From: Paenibacillus nasutitermitis
Lineage (GTDB): Bacteria; Bacillota; Bacilli; Paenibacillales; Paenibacillaceae
Length of the DNA: 64,000 nucleotides
Direction of reading: 5' to 3'
NCBI RefSeq assembly: GCF_014641075.1
Contig: NZ_BMHP01000011.1
Coordinates: 40,580-104,579, forward strand
The stretch's first letter is position 1; every line of letters starts with the position of its first letter. Under the pieces are notes generated by a model. It was given only the letters and a program-made list of their open reading frames with translations. It made no database searches and was not told where the DNA came from. Below, piece by piece: positions 42,899-50,338 of the stretch. Both the position numbers and the translations under genes were made by a program.

Positions 42899-43780
42899 TT
42901 ACTCCATAAACGAACGGAACTTTTGTTCAACCCGGAATAGTATGAGCACAATGACTAGAATGCAGAGCACCATCAAGCATGCTGCAGCCGACAGCTTCTG
43001 AATATCGAGCGATAGGAACATATTGTTCATATAGTGCTGAAGCATATAGATGCTGTCATGTGGATAGTCACCTGCAACTAAATAGATTTCCCGAAATACC
43101 TTGAATGAGTTCAGAATCGACATCAATATAACTAAAAATCCTGTCGGTATTAAATAAATCAAGGTGATCTGGAGCTTGCGAGTCCAGCTTGCTCCTTCCA
43201 GGTCTGCTATCTCATAATATTGATCAGGGATATTTTGTAACCCGGCTAAGAACAGGATCACGTTATAGCCCATGTTTTTCCATACATAGATAAATATAAT
43301 GACTCCTTGTGCCCAATCTGATTTCATCCAATCAATCCGATCGATACCAAGCCACTCCAATACATAATTGAAAAAACCATTCCAATCAAATAAAATCTGC
43401 CATACGAGCACAATTGAAGCTACTGGAACAACCAGCGGCAGCACATAAGAGGTGCGCAGCCAGTTTCGAAAGAAGACTCGTTTATTAAGCAGCATAGCAA
43501 GAGAAAGGGACAATGCAATAAGAATGGGAACGCCAATAATAGTAAACCAGAATGTATTCCCCATTGCTTTTTGAAAGGATGAACTGGCTAACAGGCTCTG
43601 ATAATTGGCAAGCGAGAACCCTGCTTCCTCGCTCGGATTCTCAAAAGAAAATGCAATACTTTGACCAAACGGAATTAAATAAAATAAGGCAAAACCTATT
43701 AAGCTCGGAGCAAGGAAACAGAAAGCCGCAAGAACCTCCTTACGATCCAATATTGATATTCTCACAGCATCCCCATCCAT
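42899..43780 (-). CDS. ABC transporter permease, MalF type
   Basis: 293 residues if started at ATG 43780; GTG 43765 is attractive because GGATGGGG lies just before it. Hydrophobic segments begin AAFCFLAPSLIGFALFYLIPF. The EAA loop reads QYYEIADLEGASWTRKLQITLIYLIPT, somewhat degenerate compared with other importers here. First gene of the four-gene operon, divergent from the two-component system at 43944, with both promoters in a 163-base gap. Confidence 0.9.
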   Translation of the reverse strand: MDGDAVRISILDRKEVLAAFCFLAPSLIGFALFYLIPFGQSIAFSFENPSEEAGFSLANYQSLLASSSFQKAMGNTFWFTIIGVPILIALSLSLAMLLNKRVFFRNWLRTSYVLPLVVPVASIVLVWQILFDWNGFFNYVLEWLGIDRIDWMKSDWAQGVIIFIYVWKNMGYNVILFLAGLQNIPDQYYEIADLEGASWTRKLQITLIYLIPTGFLVILMSILNSFKVFREIYLVAGDYPHDSIYMLQHYMNNMFLSLDIQKLSAAACLMVLCILVIVLILFRVEQKFRSFME

Positions 43781-43847
43781 TTTCGGTTTTTAAAATATAC
43801 ATGGTTGTTCCTCCTAAACTTGATGCAACCATCGTATAACAAACGAT

Positions 43848-43922
43848 GTTAAATCCCTGTTAAGTGATTTTTTATTTTTCATCAAATGCTTAACATAGAT
43901 TTAACCTATTCTTAGGTACAAT
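43848..43922. promoter_or_regulatory. Paired TTAA direct repeats and -10 between importer and regulator genes
   Basis: GTTAA at 43848 and 43859, and TTAAC at 43890 and 43901, give two pairs each with an 11-base period, as is usual for OmpR/PhoB-type response regulators binding head to tail. The second pair lies next to TACAAT (43917), a -10 for the response-regulator gene without a good -35, which is typical of an activated promoter. Probably autoregulation and control of the divergent importer operon. Confidence 0.5.
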
Positions 43923-43943
43923 AGTAAAAGAGGTGATTCACAT

Positions 43944-44633
43944 ATGAGGATACTTATTGTAGAGGACGAGCTTGATTTGCAAGAAGCAATTGCAGATGGG
44001 CTTAAAATAGAGGGTTATGCCGTTGATATTTGTGACAACGGTGAAGCTGCTTATGAGCTTTTATTTGAAGTAAATTACGACTTGGTTGTACTTGACTTAA
44101 ACCTCCCGAAAATGGATGGGCTCGAGGTTTTAGGAAAGATACGAGATGAAAAGCCGGAATTAAAGGTACTCATTCTCAGTGCAAGAAGTAGTGTTAATGA
44201 CAAAGTAAAAGGGTTAGACATAGGTGCAAATGATTATTTGGCGAAGCCATTTGATTTTCCGGAGTTGGAAGCAAGAATACGAAATTTGTTAAGGCGCAAG
44301 TTTGTACAAGAAAGTGCTGTGCATTTCTGCGGTGCAATTAAAGTGGATTTATCAAAGCGTATTGCATTTGTTCATGAGGATGAAATATCACTTACAAAAA
44401 AAGAATTTGCATTGCTTGAATATTTCCTGCTTAACAAGGATAGAGTGATTAGCCAGGAAGAATTGATTGAACATGTGTGGGATCAAAATGCGGATAGCTT
44501 TAGTGGTGCTATTCGTGTTCATGTTGCAACTCTCCGAAAGAAACTAAAAGCTGTTTTAAACTACGACCCTATTGGGACGAAAATCGGTGAGGGATACTTT
44601 TTATCAGATAAGGCTGGTGATGCTAATGCTTAA
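43944..44633 (+). CDS. OmpR family response regulator
   Basis: 229 residues, GAGGTG before the ATG. Receiver domain 1-120 with phospho-acceptor Asp51 (LVVLDLNLPKMDG), acidic pocket ED at 7-8, and Lys in YLAKPFDF. C-terminal winged helix (about 130-222) ending with RVHVATLRKKLKAVL and GTKIGEGYFL, the OmpR/PhoB type. It is AT-rich like the adjacent importer. Its stop overlaps the kinase gene start. Binding sites probably lie in the gap before it. Confidence 0.93.
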   Translation: MRILIVEDELDLQEAIADGLKIEGYAVDICDNGEAAYELLFEVNYDLVVLDLNLPKMDGLEVLGKIRDEKPELKVLILSARSSVNDKVKGLDIGANDYLAKPFDFPELEARIRNLLRRKFVQESAVHFCGAIKVDLSKRIAFVHEDEISLTKKEFALLEYFLLNKDRVISQEELIEHVWDQNADSFSGAIRVHVATLRKKLKAVLNYDPIGTKIGEGYFLSDKAGDANA

Positions 44634-45774
44634 AAAAATGCCAATTCGATTGCGGCTTACGGTTATGACCGTTGCACTTTTGACTATTTGTTGTGTAGGT
44701 CTTACCGTGATCCTTAATTTTTCTGCGGATACTATGGCTGAAAGGATTGATGCAGCTGTGTTATCACCGGCAAAAGAAATCGGGGATGATGGATGGGGGG
44801 ATGGCAACGCACAATCACCGTCAAGCAGCATAATCACTCCCGTTCCATCTGTTGATTCCCAACAAGCAAGAATGGATTTTAGAATGAAAAGCATCATTTA
44901 TATGATTTTTGTTATTGTTGGCGGCGGATTTTTAACCTACTATATTTCGGGCAAGGCATTAAAACCTCTTCATACACTAAATGGTCAAGTAAAGAACATA
45001 AATGTGCATAATCTATCTGAAACATTATCTGTACCGCCCACAAAGGATGAAATTGCAGAGCTTACTGTAACATTCAACGAAATGACGGATACGTTGGATA
45101 ATGCTTTTATGATGCAAGGAAGGTTTTCTGCAAGTGCCGCCCACGAGCTTAGAACACCTCTGGCTGTGTTACAAACAAAGGTTGATGTATTTAAGAAGAA
45201 AAAAGAGCATACAAACGAGGAATATGATGCTCTTATTTCCGTTATTGAAAAGCAAACCCATCGCTTGAGAGGACTCGTCGGCAACCTGTTAGAAATGACG
45301 AATATGAACGATAACGGAGAGCAAAGCAGCATTTGCATAAAGGATATTTTTGAGGATATTATTTCTGAGCTTTCTCACATAGCTAAAGACAAACAAGTTA
45401 CGATGTTCTTAGATTGTGATAATAGCATTGTTACTGGTAACACCGATTTATTGTATCGTGCGTTTTACAACCTCATGGAAAACGCAATAAAGTACAATGT
45501 TGACGGCGGGAACGTGGAGGTCCATGTATACAGATTAAGTAAAGAACAGGTTTCGATCAAAATTAAAGATACAGGCATCGGTATTCCCGATAATAACAAA
45601 AAGAATATATTTGAGCCTTTTTATCGCGTTGACAAATCACGCTCCCGCCAAGTCGCTGGTGCGGGCTTAGGGCTATCGATTGTTGACAGTATTATCAAAA
45701 AGCATAAGGGTACACTTACGGTTACTGATAATGAAAATGGCGGATCTTGCTTTAATGTAATCTTAACTATATAG
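44626..45774 (+). CDS. Sensor histidine kinase (VanS/HpkA-like)
   Basis: 382 residues from ATG 44626, overlapping the regulator gene by eight bases. TM1 about 10-30 (LTVMTVALLTICCVGLTVIL), a short extracellular loop of about 60 residues, TM2 about 90-110 (IIYMIFVIVGGGFLTYYI), HAMP, H-box with SAAHELRTPLAVLQTKVD, then N box (NLMENAIKYN), DTGIGIP and GAGLGLSIV for ATP binding. The small sensor loop suggests detection of a signal in or near the membrane. With its regulator it is the likely controller of the importer/adaptor operon. Confidence 0.93.
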   Translation: MLKKMPIRLRLTVMTVALLTICCVGLTVILNFSADTMAERIDAAVLSPAKEIGDDGWGDGNAQSPSSSIITPVPSVDSQQARMDFRMKSIIYMIFVIVGGGFLTYYISGKALKPLHTLNGQVKNINVHNLSETLSVPPTKDEIAELTVTFNEMTDTLDNAFMMQGRFSASAAHELRTPLAVLQTKVDVFKKKKEHTNEEYDALISVIEKQTHRLRGLVGNLLEMTNMNDNGEQSSICIKDIFEDIISELSHIAKDKQVTMFLDCDNSIVTGNTDLLYRAFYNLMENAIKYNVDGGNVEVHVYRLSKEQVSIKIKDTGIGIPDNNKKNIFEPFYRVDKSRSRQVAGAGLGLSIVDSIIKKHKGTLTVTDNENGGSCFNVILTI

Positions 45775-46031
45775 CCACTCGTTCCACAGGTTTCCTAAAG
45801 ATTGGCCGATTGTGTGATAGGGTGATGCGTTATTTGCCCAAGCTGAGCACAAGCTTTTCAAATCCATCGCCTCCACCATGTTAATCCACAACCGCATGAG
45901 GTTGTGGATTTTTGCATTTCTTCGACCTTTAACCTGGCTCCACTGATTTTCCTGCACTATGTTATTTGAGCGTGATGCGATGAAGGAGAGAAATGGCCAT
46001 AGATCTGGAAATATATTTGAGGTGATGTACG
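45775..46031. other. Intergenic region with a tmRNA-like end
   Basis: No gene seen. It contains TTCAAATCCATCGCCTCCACCA (45857-45878), equal to the 3' half of a tmRNA T-arm and acceptor end, without the 5' half of the T stem. The terminator at 45883 follows. The rest is unremarkable AT-rich DNA. Confidence 0.5.
45883..45913 (+). terminator. Rho-independent terminator after the tmRNA-like end
   Basis: Eleven-base perfect stem AATCCACAACC / GGTTGTGGATT with loop GCATGA and T's. Same loop as at 25759 but an unrelated stem. Confidence 0.8.
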
Positions 46032-46123
46032 TTTAATTATTTGCAGAATGTAATCAGGGTTACAGATTAACCACCTTAAATAAATGTACAATAGTGGAGG
46101 ATAACATTCTGGGATGTTATAGG
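46032..46123 (+). repeat. Leader repeat shared with 61614-61705
   Basis: About 92 bases are repeated with few changes near 61.6 kb, starting TTTAATTATTTGCA and ending with the palindrome ATAACAT-TCTGGG-ATGTTAT at 46101-46120. In both places it lies upstream of (remnant) SLH-protein sequence, so it is the promoter/operator region of that gene. Confidence 0.8.
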
Positions 46124-46270
46124 ACGAGGATCTGATTTAGCGTAGCTAAGATGGCGCCATGTATGAATTTGGACGTGTTATCGACGGGAAGCGGTCAGTA
46201 AATTTTAGAAGTTGACCATGAAGCGATTACGATTTCCGACAACTTCTCTATACGAAAGGACGGAAGAACG

Positions 46271-49200
46271 GTGACAAGCTTGAGTAGGAAATTTGTGGTA
46301 ATCGTTTTGATTATTCTTGTATCAATAGGCACGATTCCGGGGAAGTTCGGCGCAAGGATTGGCGGCATATCGGCTGTAGCAGCGGCTACAAACATACTCA
46401 GTCAAGATGGGATCGGATTTAGGGGCTCCATTCCTGAAAATGAAGTGGCGGGGACCACTTTTACGGGATACCAGGCCTGGCCCAGCGGATTTACCAGAGG
46501 CTCTTCTGCCTTTATTGGCGGCGTCTATGACGGCACGAGTATATGGATGATACCTTACAATGCCGACCGATTGGTCAAGGTCAATCCGTCCACAGGGGAG
46601 ATGACGGGATATAGTAATTGGCCCGCCGGCTTTACTAAGGGGAGCAATGCATTTGCCGGAGGCGTCTATGACGGAACGAACATATGGCTAATTCCATATA
46701 GCGCAAGTCACATCATTAAAGTTAATGCGACTACAGGTGTAATGACGGGGTATAGCAGCTGGCCAGGTGGATCGAGAGGCAGCGAGCAATCCATTGGAGG
46801 TGCTTTTGATGGTACCCACATATGGCTTGCCCCCTATTCTGGCAGTCGCTTAATAAAGGTTGATGCAACGAGCGGAGCAATGACCAGTTATAATAGTTGG
46901 CCAAGCGGGACAAGCCTTGGAAGCTATCCATTTTATGGTTCGATATTTGATGGTACTAGTATTTGGCTCATTCCAAATAATGCCGATCGACTAATCAAGG
47001 TTGATCCTGAAACAGGAGAAATGACGGGGTACAACAATTGGCCAAGCGGGTTTACCAAAAGTGCAAATGCATTTTCGGGAGGCGTCTTTGATGGAACAAA
47101 TATATGGATGTTGCCTCATAATGCTACTCATCTAGTTAAATTTAATACGGCAACCGGAGATATGACCGGATACAACGGATGGCCTAGCGGATTTACCAAA
47201 GGGAGCGGTAGCTTCACTGGCGGCGTGTATGATGGTACTAGTATTTGGCTCATTCCGAACAATGCCGATCGTCTGATCAAGGTTGATTCGACAACAGGTG
47301 AAATGACGGGATACAACAATTGGCCAAGTGGGTTTGCGAAACAAAATAGTGCGTTCATGGGCGGCGTGTATGACGGAGAAAATGTTTGGATGATTCCGTT
47401 TATGGCCGACCGTCTGATGAAGTTTGGGGATAGCTCCGATTTGAGCGGGCTGACGCTCAGTAAAGGTGCTTTATCGCCGACATTCAGCGCGTCGACAACG
47501 AGCTACACGGCAGGCGTCGGCAACGAAGTGACGAGCATAGACGTCACGCCAACGACAGCGGACGTTGAGGCAACGGTGACGGTGAACGGGTTGTCCGTCC
47601 CGAGCGGACAAGCCCAAGTGGCGGCACTGAACGTTGGCGACAACACGGTTACGGTGATGGTTACATCGGGCAACGGCCATACGAAAACGTATACCGTCAC
47701 GGTGACGCGGGCAGCGTCAACGAACGCCGACCTGATCGGACTGACGCTCAGTGCCGGTACATTATCGCCAGCATTCAACGCGTCGACAACGAGCTATACG
47801 GCAAGCGTCGGCAATGAAATGACGAGTATAGATGTCACGCCAACGACAGCGGATGCCGATGCCACGATTACCGTGAATGGCTTGGCCGTGGCGGGCGGGC
47901 AGGGAAAAGCAATGGCCCTGGACGTTGGTGACAACACGATTACGGTAATGGTCACATCAGGTAATGGTGATACGAAAACGTATGCCGTCACGGTGACGCG
48001 GTTGGCATCAACGAACGCCGATTTGAGCGGACTGACGCTGAGTGCGGGCACACTATCGCCGGCATTCGATGCGTCAACGACGAGCTACACGGCAACCGTC
48101 GGCAGCGACGTGACGAGCCTTGACATCACGCCGACGGCGGCGGACGCCGAAGCCGCAATTGCGGTGAACGGTTCGGCCGCCGCGAGCGGGCAAGCAAAAG
48201 CATCGGCGCTGAACGTTGGTGACAACGCAATTACGGTTCAGGTCACCGCGAAAGACGGCAGTACGAATAAAAGCTACACCGTCACGGTAACACGGGCGAA
48301 CAGCGCCGATAACGGAAATAACGGAAATAACGGAAATAACGGGAATAATGGTAACACCGGTAATACCGGCAATAACGGGAATAACAGCAATAACAGCAAC
48401 AACGGTGAGACGCAGGGCATAATCGATACGGACATGGACACGTCTACGACCATCTGGATCAATGGCAAAGCGGTGAACGTTGGAACGATAACAACTTCAC
48501 AAAGGAATGAACAAACGGTCACAACCGTAACCATCGATCCGAACAAGCTCGTTGAGATGCTGAAGCTGGGAGGAGAACGCCCCGTTGTGACGATCTCGGC
48601 CAACAACCGTACCGATGCTTTAATAGCTGAGTTAAACGGACAAATGATTAAAGTGTTGGAAGAAAGCCATGCCGATCTGGAAATCAAGCTGGATAATGCC
48701 AGCTATAGAATTCCGGCTCAACAAATCAATATCGATGCCATTTTGCGACAAATGGGGACGTCGATAGATCTTAAAGACATTATCATTCAGATAGAAATAG
48801 CCTCATCCACTATGGAGAACGTCAAGTTCGTCGAAGATGCGGCGCGAAATTCGAACGTCACCCTTATCGTTCCGCCGCTTGATTTTACCGTGAGAGCCAT
48901 CTATGGCAATCAACAGGTGGAAGTAGCGGAGTTTAATGCTTTTATTGAACGTTCGATCACTATACCGGATAATATCGATCCGAACCGAATGACGACAGGC
49001 GTAGTTATCGATCCGAATGGAACGATTCGTCATGTGCCTACCAAGCTGATTCAACAAGAGGGCAAATATTCCGCGGTTATCAGCAGCTTAACGAACAGCA
49101 CTTATTCGATCATAGGGAGTCATGTGGAATTTAGTGATGTCGCCCATCATTGGGGCAAGCAAGCGATTAACGATATGGGCTCACGGTTGGTCTTGCGAGG

Positions 49201-49690
49201 CACGGGAGAGGGTCTCTTCAGCCCTGACCGACCGATTACTCGTGCCGAATTTGCGGCAGTTATCGTACGCGGGCTGGGTTTAAAGCTGGAAAGCGGCACC
49301 ATAGGCTTTGCGGATGTGCAAGCTTCGGATTGGTACAGTGACGCCGTTCGGACTGCGAGACAGTATCAATTCATCACTGGATTCGAAGACGGCAGCTTCC
49401 GGCCGACGGAGATGATTACACGCGAGCAAGCCATGACGGTCATTTCCAAGGCGATGACGCTTACCGGACTAAAAGATCAGCTGCCCATTCAAGAAGCGGC
49501 CGTAACGCTTCGGCCATTTTCGGATGGCGGGCAGGTAGCCGCGTGGGCGCAAAACGACGTGGCGGCTTGCATTCTGGCGGGAATCATCACAGGCAGAAGC
49601 GATGCTGCTCTTGCGGTGAAGGAAAGCATCACAAGAGCGGAAGTAACAATCATGCTGCAGCAATTGTTGAAGAAGTCTAATCTGATTTAA
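46271..49690 (+). CDS. SLH-anchored protein with seven-bladed propeller and cadherin-like domains
   Basis: 1139 residues, GTG start after GGAAGAAC. Signal peptide 1-38 (VIVLIILVSIGTIPG ... AVAAATN). Residues about 55-385 hold seven repeats of about 47 residues with GGVYDGTSIWLIP and ADRLIKV cores, predicting a seven-bladed beta-propeller. Three cadherin-like beta-sandwich domains follow (about 390-675; each begins LSGLTLSAGTLSPAF), an Asn-Gly linker, an unassigned region (about 720-955), and three SLH motifs (about 955-1139; FSDVAHHWGKQAINDMGSRL). Wall-attached surface protein; propellers of this sort bind ligands or carbohydrates. It lies between tmRNA-like ends at 45.87 and 50.2 kb, and a badly deleted copy lies at 61.6-61.9 kb. 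Confidence 0.88.
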   Translation: MTSLSRKFVVIVLIILVSIGTIPGKFGARIGGISAVAAATNILSQDGIGFRGSIPENEVAGTTFTGYQAWPSGFTRGSSAFIGGVYDGTSIWMIPYNADRLVKVNPSTGEMTGYSNWPAGFTKGSNAFAGGVYDGTNIWLIPYSASHIIKVNATTGVMTGYSSWPGGSRGSEQSIGGAFDGTHIWLAPYSGSRLIKVDATSGAMTSYNSWPSGTSLGSYPFYGSIFDGTSIWLIPNNADRLIKVDPETGEMTGYNNWPSGFTKSANAFSGGVFDGTNIWMLPHNATHLVKFNTATGDMTGYNGWPSGFTKGSGSFTGGVYDGTSIWLIPNNADRLIKVDSTTGEMTGYNNWPSGFAKQNSAFMGGVYDGENVWMIPFMADRLMKFGDSSDLSGLTLSKGALSPTFSASTTSYTAGVGNEVTSIDVTPTTADVEATVTVNGLSVPSGQAQVAALNVGDNTVTVMVTSGNGHTKTYTVTVTRAASTNADLIGLTLSAGTLSPAFNASTTSYTASVGNEMTSIDVTPTTADADATITVNGLAVAGGQGKAMALDVGDNTITVMVTSGNGDTKTYAVTVTRLASTNADLSGLTLSAGTLSPAFDASTTSYTATVGSDVTSLDITPTAADAEAAIAVNGSAAASGQAKASALNVGDNAITVQVTAKDGSTNKSYTVTVTRANSADNGNNGNNGNNGNNGNTGNTGNNGNNSNNSNNGETQGIIDTDMDTSTTIWINGKAVNVGTITTSQRNEQTVTTVTIDPNKLVEMLKLGGERPVVTISANNRTDALIAELNGQMIKVLEESHADLEIKLDNASYRIPAQQINIDAILRQMGTSIDLKDIIIQIEIASSTMENVKFVEDAARNSNVTLIVPPLDFTVRAIYGNQQVEVAEFNAFIERSITIPDNIDPNRMTTGVVIDPNGTIRHVPTKLIQQEGKYSAVISSLTNSTYSIIGSHVEFSDVAHHWGKQAINDMGSRLVLRGTGEGLFSPDRPITRAEFAAVIVRGLGLKLESGTIGFADVQASDWYSDAVRTARQYQFITGFEDGSFRPTEMITREQAMTVISKAMTLTGLKDQLPIQEAAVTLRPFSDGGQVAAWAQNDVAACILAGIITGRSDAALAVKESITRAEVTIMLQQLLKKSNLI
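46438..47425 (+). repeat. Seven propeller-blade repeats
   Basis: Seven consecutive units of about 141 bases, each encoding MTGYxxWPSGF, then GGVYDGTxIWLIP and ADRLIKVxxxTGE. The units are similar at DNA level, especially units 4, 6 and 7. Exactly seven units fit a closed propeller. Confidence 0.88.
47436..48297 (+). repeat. Three cadherin-like beta-sandwich repeats
   Basis: Three units of about 285 bases encoding TLSPAFxASTTSYTAxVG, then VTSIDVTPTTADA, VNG, ALNVGDNTITV and YTVTVTR. DNA identity is high across units. The last is followed by an Asn-Gly-rich linker (48298-48410). Confidence 0.88.
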
Positions 49691-49781
49691 AGGGTGAAGC
49701 AGCATGTGTCCACGCGAAGGGTAAGTATGACCTGAAGCATTTGTGTAGTAAATAAACCTGTAAATTGGCTGGTGAATCTGA

Positions 49782-50144
49782 ATGAGTGAAAAATTTTGGT
49801 TAGCGGTACAGTACCCACTAAAGAGTGCAAAAGGCAGCCAACGTGACCATTGGTTAAGAGACAAAGTAATGGAATACTTGGAGATATCTCTAACAGATGC
49901 TAACTTAGGCTATGTGGATGGCTTTGATATGGGGAAATGCATTTCCGATCCGAATAAATATGCTCTTCATGTATTTTGTGTCATTACGGAAGAAGAACGG
50001 AGTATAGCCTTGGTAAAAAGAGTTTTAAGAGAAAGCAGGCTTGATTACACTCGAATAAAAATAGCTACAATGCCCTATGGAAAAGAAGAAACCTATACTT
50101 TGAAATATGCCTATAAAAAAGGTGTTACCGATTTTTCGCTATAG
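49782..50144 (+). CDS. Unknown 120-residue protein, copy C
   Basis: Full-length copy of the same family, MSEKFWLAVQYPLKSAKGSQ to KKGVTDFSL. Upstream bases ACCTGTAAATTGGCTGGTGAATCTGA equal those before copy B. It lies 91 bases after the SLH gene and is followed by tmRNA-like copy C. The changes relative to A and B are mostly conservative, and all three copies keep Cys at about residue 53 (GKCISDP) and the YTLKY tail. Role unknown. Confidence 0.75.
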   Translation: MSEKFWLAVQYPLKSAKGSQRDHWLRDKVMEYLEISLTDANLGYVDGFDMGKCISDPNKYALHVFCVITEEERSIALVKRVLRESRLDYTRIKIATMPYGKEETYTLKYAYKKGVTDFSL

Positions 50145-50167
50145 CATGGTTTATTTGTATTTATAAA

Positions 50168-50239
50168 TTGCAGATATACCCGTAGAAAGCCGTGTGGCGT
50201 GATCTTCGGACAGGGGTTCGACTCCTCTCAGCTCCACCA
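50168..50239 (+). repeat. tmRNA (ssrA) 3'-end copy C
   Basis: Contains TTGCAGATATACCCGTAGAAAG, ATCTTCGGACAGGGG, TTCGACT and CAGCTCCACCA. It is more diverged from A and B than they are from each other and keeps a terminal CCA. The T stem is AGGGG/CCTCT, allowing pairing with one wobble/mismatch. No ssrA 5' half is present. Confidence 0.72.
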
Positions 50240-50243
50240 AGAG

Positions 50244-50271
50244 AAACCCGACCGCGTGAGGTCGGGTTTTT
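50244..50271 (+). terminator. Terminator after tmRNA-like copy C
   Basis: AAACCCGACC / GGTCGGGTTT stem around GCGTGA, then T's. The stem is the same as at 13527. Confidence 0.85.
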
Positions 50272-50338
50272 GCTTTGGAAATGATCTTGATAAAAAGAGC
50301 TCGCCTCGGTGTTCACTAATCTCCTTATGCTTTTGATC

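Noticed and set aside
47503..48051. Minus-strand frames in the cadherin-like repeats
   Set aside because: They repeat with the same period as the real + strand domains and are complements of them.
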